Assembly: GCA_036250195.1 (NCBI GenBank)
Contig: JAVHZZ010000003.1
Coordinates: 60,716,789-60,780,788 of the forward strand
Length of the DNA: 64,000 nucleotides
Source of the DNA: Mixophyes australis
Lineage: Eukaryota; Chordata; Amphibia; Anura; Limnodynastidae
Direction: 5' to 3'
The notes under the pieces were generated by a model. It made no database searches. It was not told the DNA's origin and saw only the letters and a program-made list of their open reading frames with translations. This document shows, piece by piece, positions 23,298 through 35,059 of this stretch. Position 1 is the stretch's first letter, and each line of letters opens with the position of its first letter. The translations under genes and the position numbers were made by a program.

Positions 23298-24022
23298 ACC
23301 GTATTTTTTGCTCCATAAGACGCACCTGACCATAAGACGCACCTAGTTTTTAGAGGAGGAAAACAGGAAAAATAATAATTATGAACCAAATCTGATACAG
23401 TGCTGTCTAGTAATGTAAGTAAAAATGGATATGTACAGATAGGCCACACAATAGAGGAAAAGTGAAGATGTTGATTAATATAAAAGGATATAGTCCAAAT
23501 AAAAAATTATAAAAATAATCAAAAAAGAATGTTCAGTAACAAATGAAAAAGGATAATATGGGGCATAAAGTGCATCTAGATCAATAGCGTGGGCTAAAAA
23601 AAGAGGAGCACAGTAGTATAGGAATTACCTCTGAATTGTAGTCCCAAAGATAGCATAGTCAGTTGATTGTAGTGAAACAAGAACCGAAGATGGGCTCCTT
23701 CAAACGGCGGTGCACCGCCAGCTTCAGTGTGGAAACGATGGACTTCATTATCACTTCCTCTATTTTGGAATGCAGGCATGCGTGTTAATAGCCGAACTTC
23801 CGGTTTAGACGGCTAAGACACGTAGCCGCGCACTGGTACAATGAAAATGAAAAAAATAGTGAAAAATATGTAGATAGTCCTCTTCTCCGGTAAACGGAGA
23901 ATACTCAGGTGGTGTGCAATGTAGACAACGTGTTTCACCCCACGCAGCTGGGGCTTCCTCAGGGCATGTAATGAAAAAATTACGTGAACTCTTTTTTCGC
24001 AGTATGGAGCGAAAAATACGGT
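23298..24022. mobile_element. TIR element containing a hammerhead-like motif
   Basis: Outer ends ACCGTATTTTTTGCTCCATA and (reversed) ACCGTATTTTTCGCTCCATA form a 20-bp inverted repeat. The left subterminal region repeats CATAAGACGCACC. The interior is not palindromic and may itself contain an older retroelement end, because the minus strand at 23924-23962 carries a hammerhead-type core. No clear target duplication. Confidence 0.65.
23917..23967 (-). ncRNA. Hammerhead-ribozyme-like core (degenerate)
   Basis: Minus strand, 5' to 3': CTGAGGA (23962-23956), one extra A, GCCCC / GGGGT stem II with an 8-nt loop, GAAA (23936-23933), then a 3-bp stem III with a CGT loop and the cleavage triplet GTC (23926-23924). 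This follows the CUGANGA...GAAA...GUH order of type I hammerheads, which are known in amphibian Penelope-like elements. The extra A and a poorly paired stem I suggest an inactive relic. Confidence 0.45.
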
Positions 24023-24449
24023 AAATAGTGTATTGTTTAAAATTAGGTCATACTTCAATCTTATTTTCTATTAATATTCATTAAAACATATAAAATACAC
24101 TTGGGTACTTCCAATTGCTTGTGCCGATTTCAAATGAAGTATCCTTCATAAACTCCAAGCCATCATTGTAGGTCTGTACGTATATATTTATTAATGTGTT
24201 TTGTGCTTTCTTTTTACATTGTCTTAAAAAACCTGTTTATTAGTACATATGCCAACTACCTAATATGCCCAACTGGTAACTCTGCTTGTATAGAGGGGCA
24301 TTGATGCACATGGAAGAAGTTTAGTAACTCATAGCAACCAATCACATCATTGTTTGCCTCTTCTATATGACATGAGTAAATTAAAAGTTGCAAACTGATT
24401 GGTTGCTACGGGTTACAGTTTTCATAAATAAACCCCATTGTTAAGTTCC

Positions 24450-25780
24450 CTGCTAAATGATCCTCCTTATGTGACCTTTGCTAGCTATAAAGTGCACTGA
24501 CCAATGTACATATCAAAGGGAAACTATGACTATGAATTTTGTTGAAATGAAATATATAACAATAGTTCCGTAATATTTATCTTTGTACTTTTATGCCCCT
24601 TCCATAATATGTGGGTGTTAAGTGCGACGTAACTAAAAGTAAAATGTATACTAACTATGGAGAACTATTAACTATTGACCTGTTAGGGACGCCACAAATT
24701 ATGTATGTATGTGGCTAAAAAAGAATTGGAGGAATGAGGAAGGAAGACATTGGGTGCGGTGGAAGACTTTCTGTGTCTGGATGGTGGTTATGAATCAGCT
24801 CTCTCTTACAAGCAAATATTATTTATCATTCCAACAAGCAGGATACAAGGTCTTTTCACATGAAAAAGGTGGGGGTAACTTACTAGCATTGCATTTAGGT
24901 GCAAATTTGCACTAGAGCGTAGCAAACAATCAGAGCTCTGCTTTCATGTAAGCTCAAATCTCTGGGAGCAAAAAAGTATTTATTTTGTGTAAATAATGTT
25001 GGGCTGAGGAACACACTTACATTGCCCCTGGAAAAGGCTAAGAGCTACTTTTCCGTGGAAGTGCTGGGCTCCGTGTAAGTGCAGATGGTGGAACCATTAA
25101 AGTCACCTCAAAGTCCAGCATAGTAACATATTAGCCCCCCGCCTACCCTTTTAATCATTTCAATTATCTCCTAAGCTACTGCTTGGTTTACCCTCATTTA
25201 TGTCCTAACTTAATCATGAGAGTACAGAGACATTAGGGCTGTCTTCATTACCTGTGTCACTATAGTACACTTTAATGGCTTTTTGGGAGGGGGAAAAATG
25301 CTCTCCCCCCCACCCGCAAACAGGCAACATTCCTGTAGATCTGCTCTCTCTCTGTTCTTTCAATCTCTTTTCAATATTGTGCTCTGCAAAATTAAATCTT
25401 ATGGATGTAAAATGCGGAGCACAATTATAAGTACAATATTAAGCACTTTTTTCTATTAACTAAAATAAAGTAGATGCAGGAGAACTGAAGCAAGTTGGAT
25501 GTATGAACATATATGTATAGAAAGGTGCATTGGACACCACGACCTTCCTGCGGCTTCAATGATACCTCACTCCACTAATCTATGACATTGTTAATGTTTA
25601 GGTGTTTACACTGGCTGTAAGTTGGTCTAGTTGCACCCACTGCAAACTTGCCTACTCCTGGACTCAATGGAACTTGGATGACATTAAATACTTTGTGCTG
25701 CTTTTACATTCTGAAGACGATAGATTGTCTCCACATTCTTCATGATCTGTTCATCCTGTCCCCTATTTTTATTAACAGTT
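24450..25780. other. No gene recognised
   Basis: Between the TIR element and a SINE. Only short open frames. Confidence 0.45.
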
Positions 25781-25781
25781 A

Positions 25782-26011
25782 TTTAAATATCACCAACATA
25801 TTACTCAGCGCTTTAAAGAGAAAATTTAATCATTGACATCAGTCTTTGCCGCAGTGGAGCTTGCTATCTATATTCCCTAGCAGACACAAACACACACATT
25901 GGTTAATATTGTCAGGAACCAAATAACTTATCAGTAAGTCTTTGGAAAGCGGGAGAAAACCAGAGTGCCAGGAGGAAACCCATGGGAGAACATACAACTA
26001 ATACACAGATA
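25782..26011 (-). mobile_element. Degraded SINE copy
   Basis: Minus-strand tail (CACCAACATATTACTCAGCGC) and core (GGAGGAAACCCATGGGAGAA) are recognisable but diverged; the tRNA head is absent. Confidence 0.65.
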
Positions 26012-26200
26012 GTGATCCCTGAGGACTGGATTTGTGAAACTCTACCAGTGCAGGTTTTCCAGGTCACAAGTGACATAATTATACCACCTGTGGATCTTAC
26101 GACATGTCAGTAATGATTGTACTCCAGCAAGAAGATATGGTAAACATGCACTGTTCGTTATCTCTGAGGACTGGATTTGGAAAACTCTGCATAATGTATT
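25995..26200. repeat. Inverted-repeat MITE fragment (GAGGACTGGATTTG)
   Basis: GATCCCTGAGGACTGGATTT recurs at about 26019 and 26160 with similar flanks. Related pieces (TCAGGATNTC, AGGTCATGTTTTCAGGATTT) lie in XCL1 intron 1 at about 16985-17180 and 17440-17520. Confidence 0.45.
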
Positions 26201-26322
26201 CTTCATATAATTGGGAGAAAAAAAGAGACCATTTGCAATAGACCAGGGTCCGGAACAGGCTTTTTCTGACTCATTGAGCCCTTAGTACAGCACTGGTCAT
26301 ATGAGTACAGGATATTTAGAAA

Positions 26323-26476
26323 TCAGTTCCTCTTTAACCTTAAAACACTTAGGGAAACTTCTTTTTGTGCATTGTGTTGTAAGTATTTCCTTATTAGTTT
26401 CATTTTATTCCGTTCAAAAATAGATCCTGTAAGACACTGAAGCAGATCCGTATTTTCTTCAATGTCTGCTTTCAAT
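26323..26476 (-). CDS. Candidate terminal exon of an unidentified gene
   Basis: A strong acceptor, a pyrimidine-rich tract ending CTCATGCAG at 26477, precedes an open frame of 50 codons ending TGA at 26325-26323. The exon starts in phase 2. The peptide is charged and amphipathic, with EENTDLLQCLTGSIFERNK followed by a KLIRKYLQ helix-like stretch. It has no resemblance I recognise to the transposons nearby. I cannot name the family. Upstream exons would lie at higher coordinates, possibly beyond the Penelope-like insertion; none was found by eye. It may be a real last exon or a chance open frame beside a good acceptor. Confidence 0.4.
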
Positions 26477-26968
26477 CTGCATGAGAGAAGGAGTCACATT
26501 AAGAACTGTAAACATTAACACATTTTAAGATTACCGATTTACTGTGTAAACTATTTAGCAAGTCTGTAAGTTTGTCAATCTGTACTTTTGTCAGTCTATA
26601 AGTTTGTCAGTCAGTAAGTTTGGAATTGTGCAGATTCTTTGTGAATCATTATCACCTCCCTATTCCTGTCATAATTTGCTAGAAAAGGTGTGTATGTTGT
26701 ACAAGACATATCTCTGATGTATCTGAAGAAAAATAATATTTATATTACCCATACAGGATCACCGCACTAAATATAAAAAACACTATGTAAACAGTCATGT
26801 CAAATTACAGTATAGTAGTGGCAGAGAAAATCAATAATAAATGAATGATTTTCTAAATTAAATATAGATATAAACATAAAAATATATAATAATAGCATCC
26901 AAACCTATTCATAAGAAATATAAAAAAGACTAAATACTAAATATCAGCCAAGAAACTGGAGCTGGATC

Positions 26969-27660
26969 TTAGATGTTATTAAGTTTAATCATATCATTTA
27001 GGCCTTGGGGCATAAGGGTCTTGAGTCTAAAGATCCAATAGTCCTCTCTTCTACATAGGAGGTTAAAATGATCTCCTCCCCTATTTGTTAAACCAATGTG
27101 CTCAATAGCTTTAATGATTACATTTCTAATATCTCCACTCTGGCTTATAATAACATGATTAGACAAACTGTGGGTTTTAATTTGTTTCAGCATATTTCGT
27201 CGATCTTCCAGAAACCGTACGTATAATGGTCTCGTCGTTCGTCCTACATACTGTATACCACAACCACATGTAATAAGATAGATAATATAACAAGAACGAC
27301 AGTCCAGAATATTACAATTGGAAATTGTTCTTTAGAGACAAAGGAAAAACTCACGACTAGCGTGATCAACAAAATTGTTGATACATGTTATACAACAATT
27401 ATGTCCACATCTATAGCACCCATTGGGTCTCTTACCTAACCAATTAGTGGGATTAATAGTAGCACTTGTTAGGGCTTTTACAGTTACCTTACTCCTAAAA
27501 AAGGACGGAGCCAAATTCTCTTTCAAGCTTCTCACCTTTCTAAAGACAATATTTTTTCGACTATTTATATCAGTCCCAATAAGGTTAATATGTTCCAATA
27601 TAACAGAATTCTTATCAATAATTTTCCTAATCCTTGATGCATACATATTATATTGAGTTA
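26969..27660 (-). pseudogene. Penelope-like GIY-YIG endonuclease domain
   Basis: The minus strand carries a cysteine-rich linker (CYRCGHNCCIT, about 27400) and then IIYLITCGCGIQYVGRTTR (about 27225-27285), the GIY-YIG signature. RRNMLKQIKTHSLSNH, IEHIGLTNRGGD and DYWIFRLKTLMPQGLN follow, the last characteristic of the C-terminus of this family. The frame after 27193 is intact to its stop. Confidence 0.82.
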
Positions 27661-27979
27661 CAAAACCATGGATTTATCCTCCTTGGTCTCTACACTATTT
27701 TTCTTCTTATGGACTAAAAGATCATTACGGTTCATAGACTTGACTCCTTCAGGGCTATATCTAATATTGATTTCAAATACCTCTGTTGTAAAAAGGAAAA
27801 ATAGAGAACCTCCACTTGTCTATAAAAATCTTCCACCATAGAACAGTGTCTGCGAATTCTCAGAAACTGACTTTTTGGAATGTTGTCCTTCCATTTTTTA
27901 GCATGATTACTCTTATAGTGGAGGTAGTTAAATGTATCCACACTCTTTGTGTATTTTTCTGTTATAATTTTATTGTCTC

Positions 27980-29167
27980 TAACCGAGAGTGCTACATCCC
28001 CAAAAAATTATACAATTAGTGTCCTGATGATAAGTGAACCTAAGCCCAAAATTATTATCATTCAAGTGAGACAAGAAAGCATGAATATAATCTATATTAC
28101 CATCCCTAATGAAGAATAAATCATCTAATAAACGGCCATAGAGAACCAGGTTCACCCCGAAGCATGACCCCAAATGTACCCCTCCTCAAAGAGACCCATA
28201 AAGAGGTTCACATAGCTAGGTAAAAACCTGGTCCCCATGGCCGTCCCCCATGTTTGTAAATAAAAGTGAGTTTCAAAAGCAAAGAAATTGTGCTCCAAAA
28301 AAAATGTTATAGATGATAATATGAAGTCACACAACTCAGCATCAAATCCTCCTTCTTTCTTATGTAATAATCCACTGCTTCTAGACGTCAATCATGAGGA
28401 ATATTGGAATATAATGCCTGTACATCACAAGTCATAAAACGATAGGACTCTTTCCAATAAACCTTATGAATCAATTGGAGAAAGCTGGTTGTGTACTTAA
28501 CATATGATCTTAACAAAGAAACAAAACTTTGTAAATGTGAATCCACAAATAAAGATAAATTGCTCGTAAGAGACCCCACACCCGAAATGTTAAGTGCAAT
28601 AAGGGACTTGTGAATTTTTGGTAAAAGTGGATGTGACTGGGTAAAGTGGATGTAAAAAATTAAAAGTGTCCTCATTAATCACATGGTCGGTGAGAGCCAA
28701 TTAAAACATCACTCTAAATTTACTCTGATATTAAAGGGTAGGGTAGGGTTTCTTATAAAAACCAGTATCATTCAGTTGTCTAAGTGCCTACAATTTATAG
28801 TCCATTACATCTTGAATAACTCCCCCCCCTTATCTGGCGGGTTAATAATAACTGAATCATCAGATATAAGGTTCTTCAACGTTAACCTCTCTTTTTTTGA
28901 AAGATTATCCCTCAATGGCTTCCTCTCTATCTCCTCACATAGGGTACGAAAATCGTCCATTGTACTCTTAACAAAACTTTCCACAAATGGTCCCTTGTAT
29001 TGTAGTAGATAGAAATTAGATTTATTTTTAAGGAGTCTTGTTTTGCCACAATCATTAATATTGAAGATTTCAACCATTTTCGTAGGCTCAGAATCTGTCA
29101 ACTCGATTAGCAAAGATTCCAAAACCCCTAGTGCTCGACTGTCTCCTTCATCTAATACCCCATTCAT
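27980..29167 (-). pseudogene. Penelope-like reverse transcriptase
   Basis: Reading down the minus strand: VIINPPDKGG (about 28830), HPLLPKIHKS (about 28610), MTCDVQALYSNIPHD (about 28395), GTAMGTRFLPSYVNLFMG (about 28190-28240) and LLDDLFFIRDG (about 28100-28130), the catalytic DD motif. The motif order is that of Penelope-type reverse transcriptases. A stop directly after IPHD and several frame changes make it a relic. Confidence 0.82.
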
Positions 29168-29580
29168 ACTGCACCAAAAACCCGGATTTTTGCAGGGGCA
29201 CGCTGAAAAACCCGGGTCTTGGTGCAGTATGAATAGTCCAACCCCAAAATCCCGGGTCTAAAATCCCGGGACTTAGACCCAGGATTTTGCGAGGGGTAAT
29301 TCCCGGGTCTCACCATTCATACTGTAAAAAAAAAAATGACAAAAATGTCAATGTAAAAAAATGATTTTAATTAATAAAAAATACATAACAAATGTAAGTA
29401 AACATTTGTTATGTATTTTTTTATTAATTAAAATCATTTTTTTACACTTTTTTTTTTGTAAAACCCGGGTCGGGCAGGTGCAGTATGAACCTGCCCGACC
29501 CGGGAATCTTCTTATCTATACTGCCCTGTGCCCCGGCAATATCCCGGGTTAACAACCCAGCGGCAGTATGAAAGTGGTAT
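29155..29580. mobile_element. Palindromic MITE inserted in the Penelope-like element
   Basis: Terminal inverted repeats ATACCCCATTCATACTGC (left) and ATACCACTTTCATACTGC (right, reversed) differ at two sites. The interior contains repeated CCCGGG-rich blocks and an AT-rich hairpin (arms about 29352-29394 and 29403-29447). No coding capacity. The target duplication is at best TA, so the superfamily is uncertain. Confidence 0.75.
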
Positions 29581-29595
29581 AAGATTATGGGCAAA

Positions 29596-30778
29596 CTAGT
29601 AGAATTGGTCTTTTTTTATCACTTTAAGTACAAAATATCTTTGCTTACTAAGTGTCCTTACATACTTATTAAGATCCACAAATAGAGCGAACAAATTTGG
29701 TTTAGATGCCGGTACAAATTTCAGGCCTTTTTCTAAAAGCCTCAACTCACTAGGGGTAAGCGTTCTTGAAGATAGATTAAAGACCCCCTTATGACTTATA
29801 TTATTCTTACATTTTTTGAATGGCTTTGTAATTCCTCCTCTACAGCCCCTCCCTCTAAATCTCTGTTTATTTTTGGCATTTGAGTTGTTCTTAAGCGCAC
29901 CTTTTGTGCATAGGTGGCTGATGACCAGCGCTGTCGTAAGAAAAGGCATAGAGGAGTTTCCATATTTATCCTTGCGAGAGCTATCTGGGGTAATTGAATC
30001 CCCATGTCATACCCTTGTAGTTTTGGGTTTAGCACCCTCACCTTCATACGCATCAAAGAAGTCATCACAAGTATCTCTAGAAGAAGTTAATCTGGTTCTT
30101 CTAGAGTTTTGTTGTTTATCTCTGGGAACAGGGGAATACACATTTCTCCTTTCTTGAATCTATTGCATTCTATATCTATTGAGGCCTTTCCTATTTGTTT
30201 TGCTATTTACCCTGATTAGAAGAAGATCTATTTCTTCTAAATTGATAATCAAAGCAACGCTTATTATAAGTCCTAACTCTATCATGTTGATAATAATTTT
30301 TATCACGTATGAGTTTAGTATCCTTTAGTGTTATTAGCGATTTCTACTCAATTCTCTTATTCACTCTTTGATCACTCACTGCAAATCCTTCATATGTCTC
30401 AAATTCACCAAGGAGTAACTGTAGTCTCTCAATTTCTGCTTGAATTACATTAATTTTATCATTTCTTTAATGAACTGTCTCATGAAACCAAAAAGAACAT
30501 TCATCTAGAATGGAATTCCACTTATTGGTAAAATCAGGGTCATCTCTAAAAGATGCTGCTTTAAAAATACGTAACCCCGTAGGGATAATTTTCTCATTCA
30601 AATATATTTGAAGGGTTATCTGGTCCCACCAATGTCTAGTCTCTGCTATGTAGTGGTGTTCTAATTTATTAAACAGTTTGTGCATCTCATTAGAATTCAA
30701 TGATTCATCAAGATTGGAAGAAGGCTGTTGATGAGTAAGATACCCCTGTCTTCTCTCCAATCTATCTGTCACACACAC
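29596..30778 (-). pseudogene. Penelope-like N-terminal region
   Basis: Broken frames contain ETRHWWDQITLQIYL followed by IIPTGLRIFKAASF (about 30540-30660) and LSSRTLTPSELRLLEKGLKF (about 29690-29790). I associate both blocks with the region upstream of the reverse transcriptase in Neptune-type elements. Stops and frameshifts separate them. Confidence 0.65.
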
Positions 30779-31073
30779 CGAAATAACATGACCGCAAACT
30801 AGTCCAAATATAATAAAAAAATACCATAAACAATGATTTTACTAATTAATATACAGAATAGCAAAAAATACCGTGGAATAATTTCCTATTAATTCACTAC
30901 AGCAGCCCAGATGTTACAGTAAATAACAACAGAGAAACAAACAAACCACCAGGCGCTAGTAGAATTAATAATATTATCAAATAACACTAATATATATGCA
31001 GGATATATAAAAAATAATAATGCCCAACATACAGCTGCCGCTTAGCACCTTAACAAGTACTGGCACTTGTTAT

Positions 31074-31614
31074 TAGAGATGTTCAATGACCCCCGTGTTT
31101 TGGTTTTGGTTTTGGATCTGGATTAACTTCATGTTTTGGTTTTGGTTTTGGCAAACCCGCCCTCCTGTGTTTTGGTTTTGGTTTTGGATCCCTATTGTTT
31201 TCTAAAATCCCTATTTTTTTCCCCCTAAAAAAATCACATAATTTGTTTGTTTTTTTGTTCCTACATTATCACTAACCTCAATAACATTAATTTTCAGTCA
31301 ATTCCAGTCAATTTTTGTTAAGTGAAAAGAACACTGTTACCCCTCCTGTTTCTGTATGAGCAATGGGACTGGAGACTGGAGAGTGACAAGAACACTGCTA
31401 CCCCTGTTTCTGTGTGAGCAATGGCGCTGGATCTCCTGGGGAGGGAGGTACTTCTGGAATCCAAAACCCGCGAGATCCAACAACGCAACAATGACGTTTT
31501 GCCTCGATTCAGATCTGAGGACGTGCGAAAGTACCGAGCCGGCTCGCTAGCCTACACGGATCCCCTAAGTTCGGGTGGCCTCGGTTTTCAGAAAACCGAG
31601 CACGAGCATCTCTA
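31074..31614. mobile_element. Non-autonomous hAT with perfect 8-bp TSD
   Basis: 541 bp with ends TAGAGATGTTC and GAGCATCTCTA. CTTGTTAT is duplicated exactly at 31066-31073 and 31615-31622. The left part repeats GTTTTGGTTTTGG, and the interior matches the reverse complement of 55200-55430, the end of the larger hAT copy in this window. It is thus an internally deleted relative of that element. Confidence 0.92.
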
Positions 31615-32599
31615 CTTGTTATACTGATAAACAACAGAACAAAACGTGGCAGCCCTGGTGAATCCTAAATTGAGATGTTTTGACACACATAGTGTGTTCG
31701 GGCTCTACCCACTCTGTTTATTATTGCTGTATTCAATCCTCATAGTGGACGCTAGTGAGTGAGTAAATTCATATCTCTTTGGTGCCTAGGGGTCATCTGT
31801 TGGATATCCTCTTTTAAGACATTATATAATTGGACATTGGGTTTCTATATCTTTAAAGCTAAATATAAGGCTTCCTGTCTATCTCAGTTATTTTGTTTTA
31901 AGGTGCTATTAGGCACGCTGAGCGTGTATGATTATTTTATATTTTATAGATTTATCGAAAAAAATTATTCACCAGCGCTGCCTCATGTTTTTTTTGTTAT
32001 TTTTTTATCAAAACAAAGCAAAGTAAAACATAACAGCAATAATGTATCAAATTGTATGAAACGGATATTAAGTTATTGGCAAGGTTATAAAGGGTCAGAA
32101 AATACATATCAGTGATAGGGGAATTAGAAAATAATACAATTGTTCAGTTCTTTATTCTTACAAGAGCGACCATAAGGAGCCTGTGCAATATAACACTAGA
32201 AAGAAAGATTTGCAATATATGAGGCCTAGAGAAGAATGAATACTGAGGGAGGCAATGAATGTCTTTGGCTAGAGCTGACTTTTGTGTGGTGGAACAAGAT
32301 GATGGCTCATTTAGGAAAGTGGTTTTTGGTTTTTGTGCACTTTGCAAAATATACAACTAAGATTTCTGCAGTATTTTAAGCTCTTTAAGTACAAGGGAAC
32401 ATTTTTAGATCTTTAATTGTAATGGTCTGCTGTTCAAATTAATTTGTAAGTTAATGGAATAAAACACCTTTGTGGACAATATTTTATTTATTAGATGGAA
32501 TACACCAATAGGGTTCATTTGGACTTGGACAAACATCAGATTTTTTACATAACATATGCATATCTGTACTGTGTTTAGAAAATATAAACCAATGGGAGC

Positions 32600-35045
32600 G
32601 AGCTTGGGGGCATATGTGACAAGTGGACAGTGGGGATGGCATATGTGACAAGAGGAGAGTGGGGATAGCATGTGTGACAAGGGAAGAGTGGGGATGGTGT
32701 GTGTGACAAGGGAAGAGTGGGGATGGCATGTGTGACAAGAGGAGAGTGGGGATGGCATGTGTGACAAGGGAAGAGTGGGGATGGTGTGTGTGACAAGGGA
32801 AGAGTGGGGATGGCATGTGTGACAGGAGGAGGGTGGGGATAGCATGTGTCACAAGGGAAGAGTGGGGAGGGTGTGTGTGACAAGGGAAGAGTGGGGATGG
32901 TATGTGTGACAGGAGGAGAGTTGGAATGATATGTGTGACAGGAGGAGAGTGGGGATGGCATGTGTGTTAACAGGAGAGTGGGGATGGCATGTGTGACCAC
33001 GGGAGAGTGGGGATGGCATGTGTGACAAGGGGAGAGTGGGGATGGCATGTGTGACAAGGGGAGAGTGGGGATGGCATTTGTGACAAGGGAAGAGTGGGGG
33101 TGGCATGTGTGACTACGGGAGAGTGGGGATGGCGTGTGTGACAGGAGGAAAGTGGGGGCCATATGTGACAGGAGAAGAGTGAAGATGGTATGTGTGACAG
33201 GAGGAAAGTGGGGATGGCATGTGTGACAACGGGAGAGTGGAGATGGCATGTGTGACACAAGTGGAGAGTGGGGATGGCATGTGTGACTATGGGAAAGTGG
33301 GGATGGCATGTGCGTCAAGGAGAGAGTGGGGATGGCGTGTGGCAAGGGGAGAGTGGGGATGGCGTGTGGCAAGGGGAGAGTGGGGATGGCATGTGTGACA
33401 AGGTGAGAGTGGGTATGGCATGTGGGATGGCATGTGTGACTACGGGAGAGTGGGGATGGCATGTGTGACAAGTGGAGAGTGGGGATGGCATGTGTGACTA
33501 TGGGAAAGTGGGGATGGCATGTGCGTCAAGGAGAGAGTGGGGATGGCATGTGTGGCAAGCGGAGAGTGGGGATGGCGTGTGTGGCAAGGGGAGAGTGGGG
33601 GTGGCATGTGTGGCAAGCGGAGAGTGGGGATGGCGTGTGTGGCAAGGGGAGAGTGGGGATGGCATGTGTGACAAGGGGAGAGTGGGTATGGCATGTGGGA
33701 TGGCATGTGTGACTACGGGAGAGTGGGGATGGCATGTGTGACTACGGGAGAGTGGGGATGGAATGTGTGACTATGGGAAAGTGGGGATGGCATGTGCGTC
33801 AAGGAGATAGTGGGGATGGCATGTGTGGCAAGCGGAGAGTGGGGGTGGCGTGTGTGGCAAGGAGAGAGTGGGGATGGCATGTGTGGCAAGCGGAGAGTGG
33901 GGATGGCATGTGTGGCAAGGGGAGAGTGGGGGTGGCATGTGTGACAAGGGGAGAGTGGGGATGGCATGTGGGATGGCATGTGTGACAAGTGGAGAGTGGG
34001 GATGGCATGTTTGACTATGGGAAAGTGGGGATGGCATGTGCGTCAAGGAGAGAGTGGGGATGGCATGTGTGGCAAGGGGAGAGTGGGGGTGGCATGTGTG
34101 ACTACGGGGGAGTGGGTATGGCGTGTGTGACAGGAGGATAGTGGGGGCCATATGTGACAGGAGAAGAGTGAAGATGGTATGTGTGACAGGAGGAGAGTGG
34201 GGATGGCATGTGTGACAATGGGAGAGTGGAGATGGCATGTGTGACACAAGTGGAGAGTGGGATGGCATGTGTGACTATGGGAAAGTGGGGATGGCATGTG
34301 CGTCAAGGAGAGAGTGGGGATGGCGTGTGGCAAGGGGAAAGTGGGGATGGCGTGTGGCAAGGGGAGAGTGGGGATGGCATGTGTGATGACATGTGTGACA
34401 AGTAGAGAGTGGGGATGGCATGTGTGACTATGGGAAAGTGGGGATGGCATGTGCATCAAGGAGAGAGTGGGGATGGCATGTGTGGCAAGCGGAGAGTGGG
34501 GATGGCGTGTGGAAAGGGGAGAGTGGGGATGGCATGTGTGAAAGCGGAGAGTGGGGATGGAGTGTGTGCAATGGGAGAGTGTGGGTCATATGTGACAGGA
34601 GGAGAGTTGGGATGGCATGTGTGACAGAAAGAGAGTGGGGATGGCATGTGTGACAGGAGGAGAGTGGGGTTGTCATGTGTGACAACCTAAGAGTAGGGAT
34701 GGCATGTGTCACAATGGGAGAGTGGGAATGACATATGTGACAGAAGGAGAGTGGGGATGTCATGTGTGACAAGGGGAGAGTGGGGATGGCATATGTGACA
34801 ATGGGAGAGTGGGGATGGCATGTTTGACAATGGGAGAGGGGGAATGACATATGTGACAGGATGAGAGTGGGGATGTCATGTGTGACAAGGGGAGAGTGGG
34901 GATGGCATGTGTGACAATGGGAGAGTGGGAATGACATATGTGACAGGAGGAGAGTGGGGATGTCATGTGTGACAAGGGGAGAGTGGGGATGGCATGTGTG
35001 ACAATGGGAGAGTGGGAATGGTATGAGTGACAAAGTGAGGGAGGT
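32600..35045. repeat. 2.4-kb minisatellite of about 30-bp units
   Basis: Consensus unit roughly GTGGGGATGGCATGTGTGAC followed by AAGGGGAGA, about 80 copies. Because the period is a multiple of three, long repetitive open frames appear on both strands (up to about 300 codons); I do not regard them as genes. Variant units recur as blocks (the GCGTCAAGGAGA variant near 33310, 33525, 33797, 34041, 34301 and 34452), showing higher-order duplication. The plus strand is strongly G-rich. Confidence 0.93.
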
Positions 35046-35059
35046 TTGGTGTGACACTA

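Larger units (their letters stand above)
26960..32030 (-). mobile_element. Penelope-like retroelement (Neptune-type), decayed
   Basis: The minus strand encodes a reverse transcriptase followed by a C-terminal GIY-YIG endonuclease, the Penelope-like arrangement known in amphibians. Coding relics run from about 30778 down to 26969. The AT-rich stretch 30780-31070 and its continuation 31623-32030 probably represent the 5' flank, because a hAT insertion (31074-31614) splits it. A palindromic MITE (29155-29580) interrupts the coding region. Element ends were not determined. Confidence 0.8.

Noticed and set aside
32575..33471. Open frame of about 298 codons (minus) in the minisatellite, with repeating His-Pro-rich peptide
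   Set aside because: The period of the array is a multiple of three and all frames on both strands stay open in parts. No start context, splice sites or domain.
32600..35045. CRISPR-like array
   Set aside because: Units are contiguous without unique spacers, and the genome is vertebrate.
34428..35057. Open frame of about 209 codons (minus) in the same array
   Set aside because: Same cause: codon-length repeat rather than a gene.
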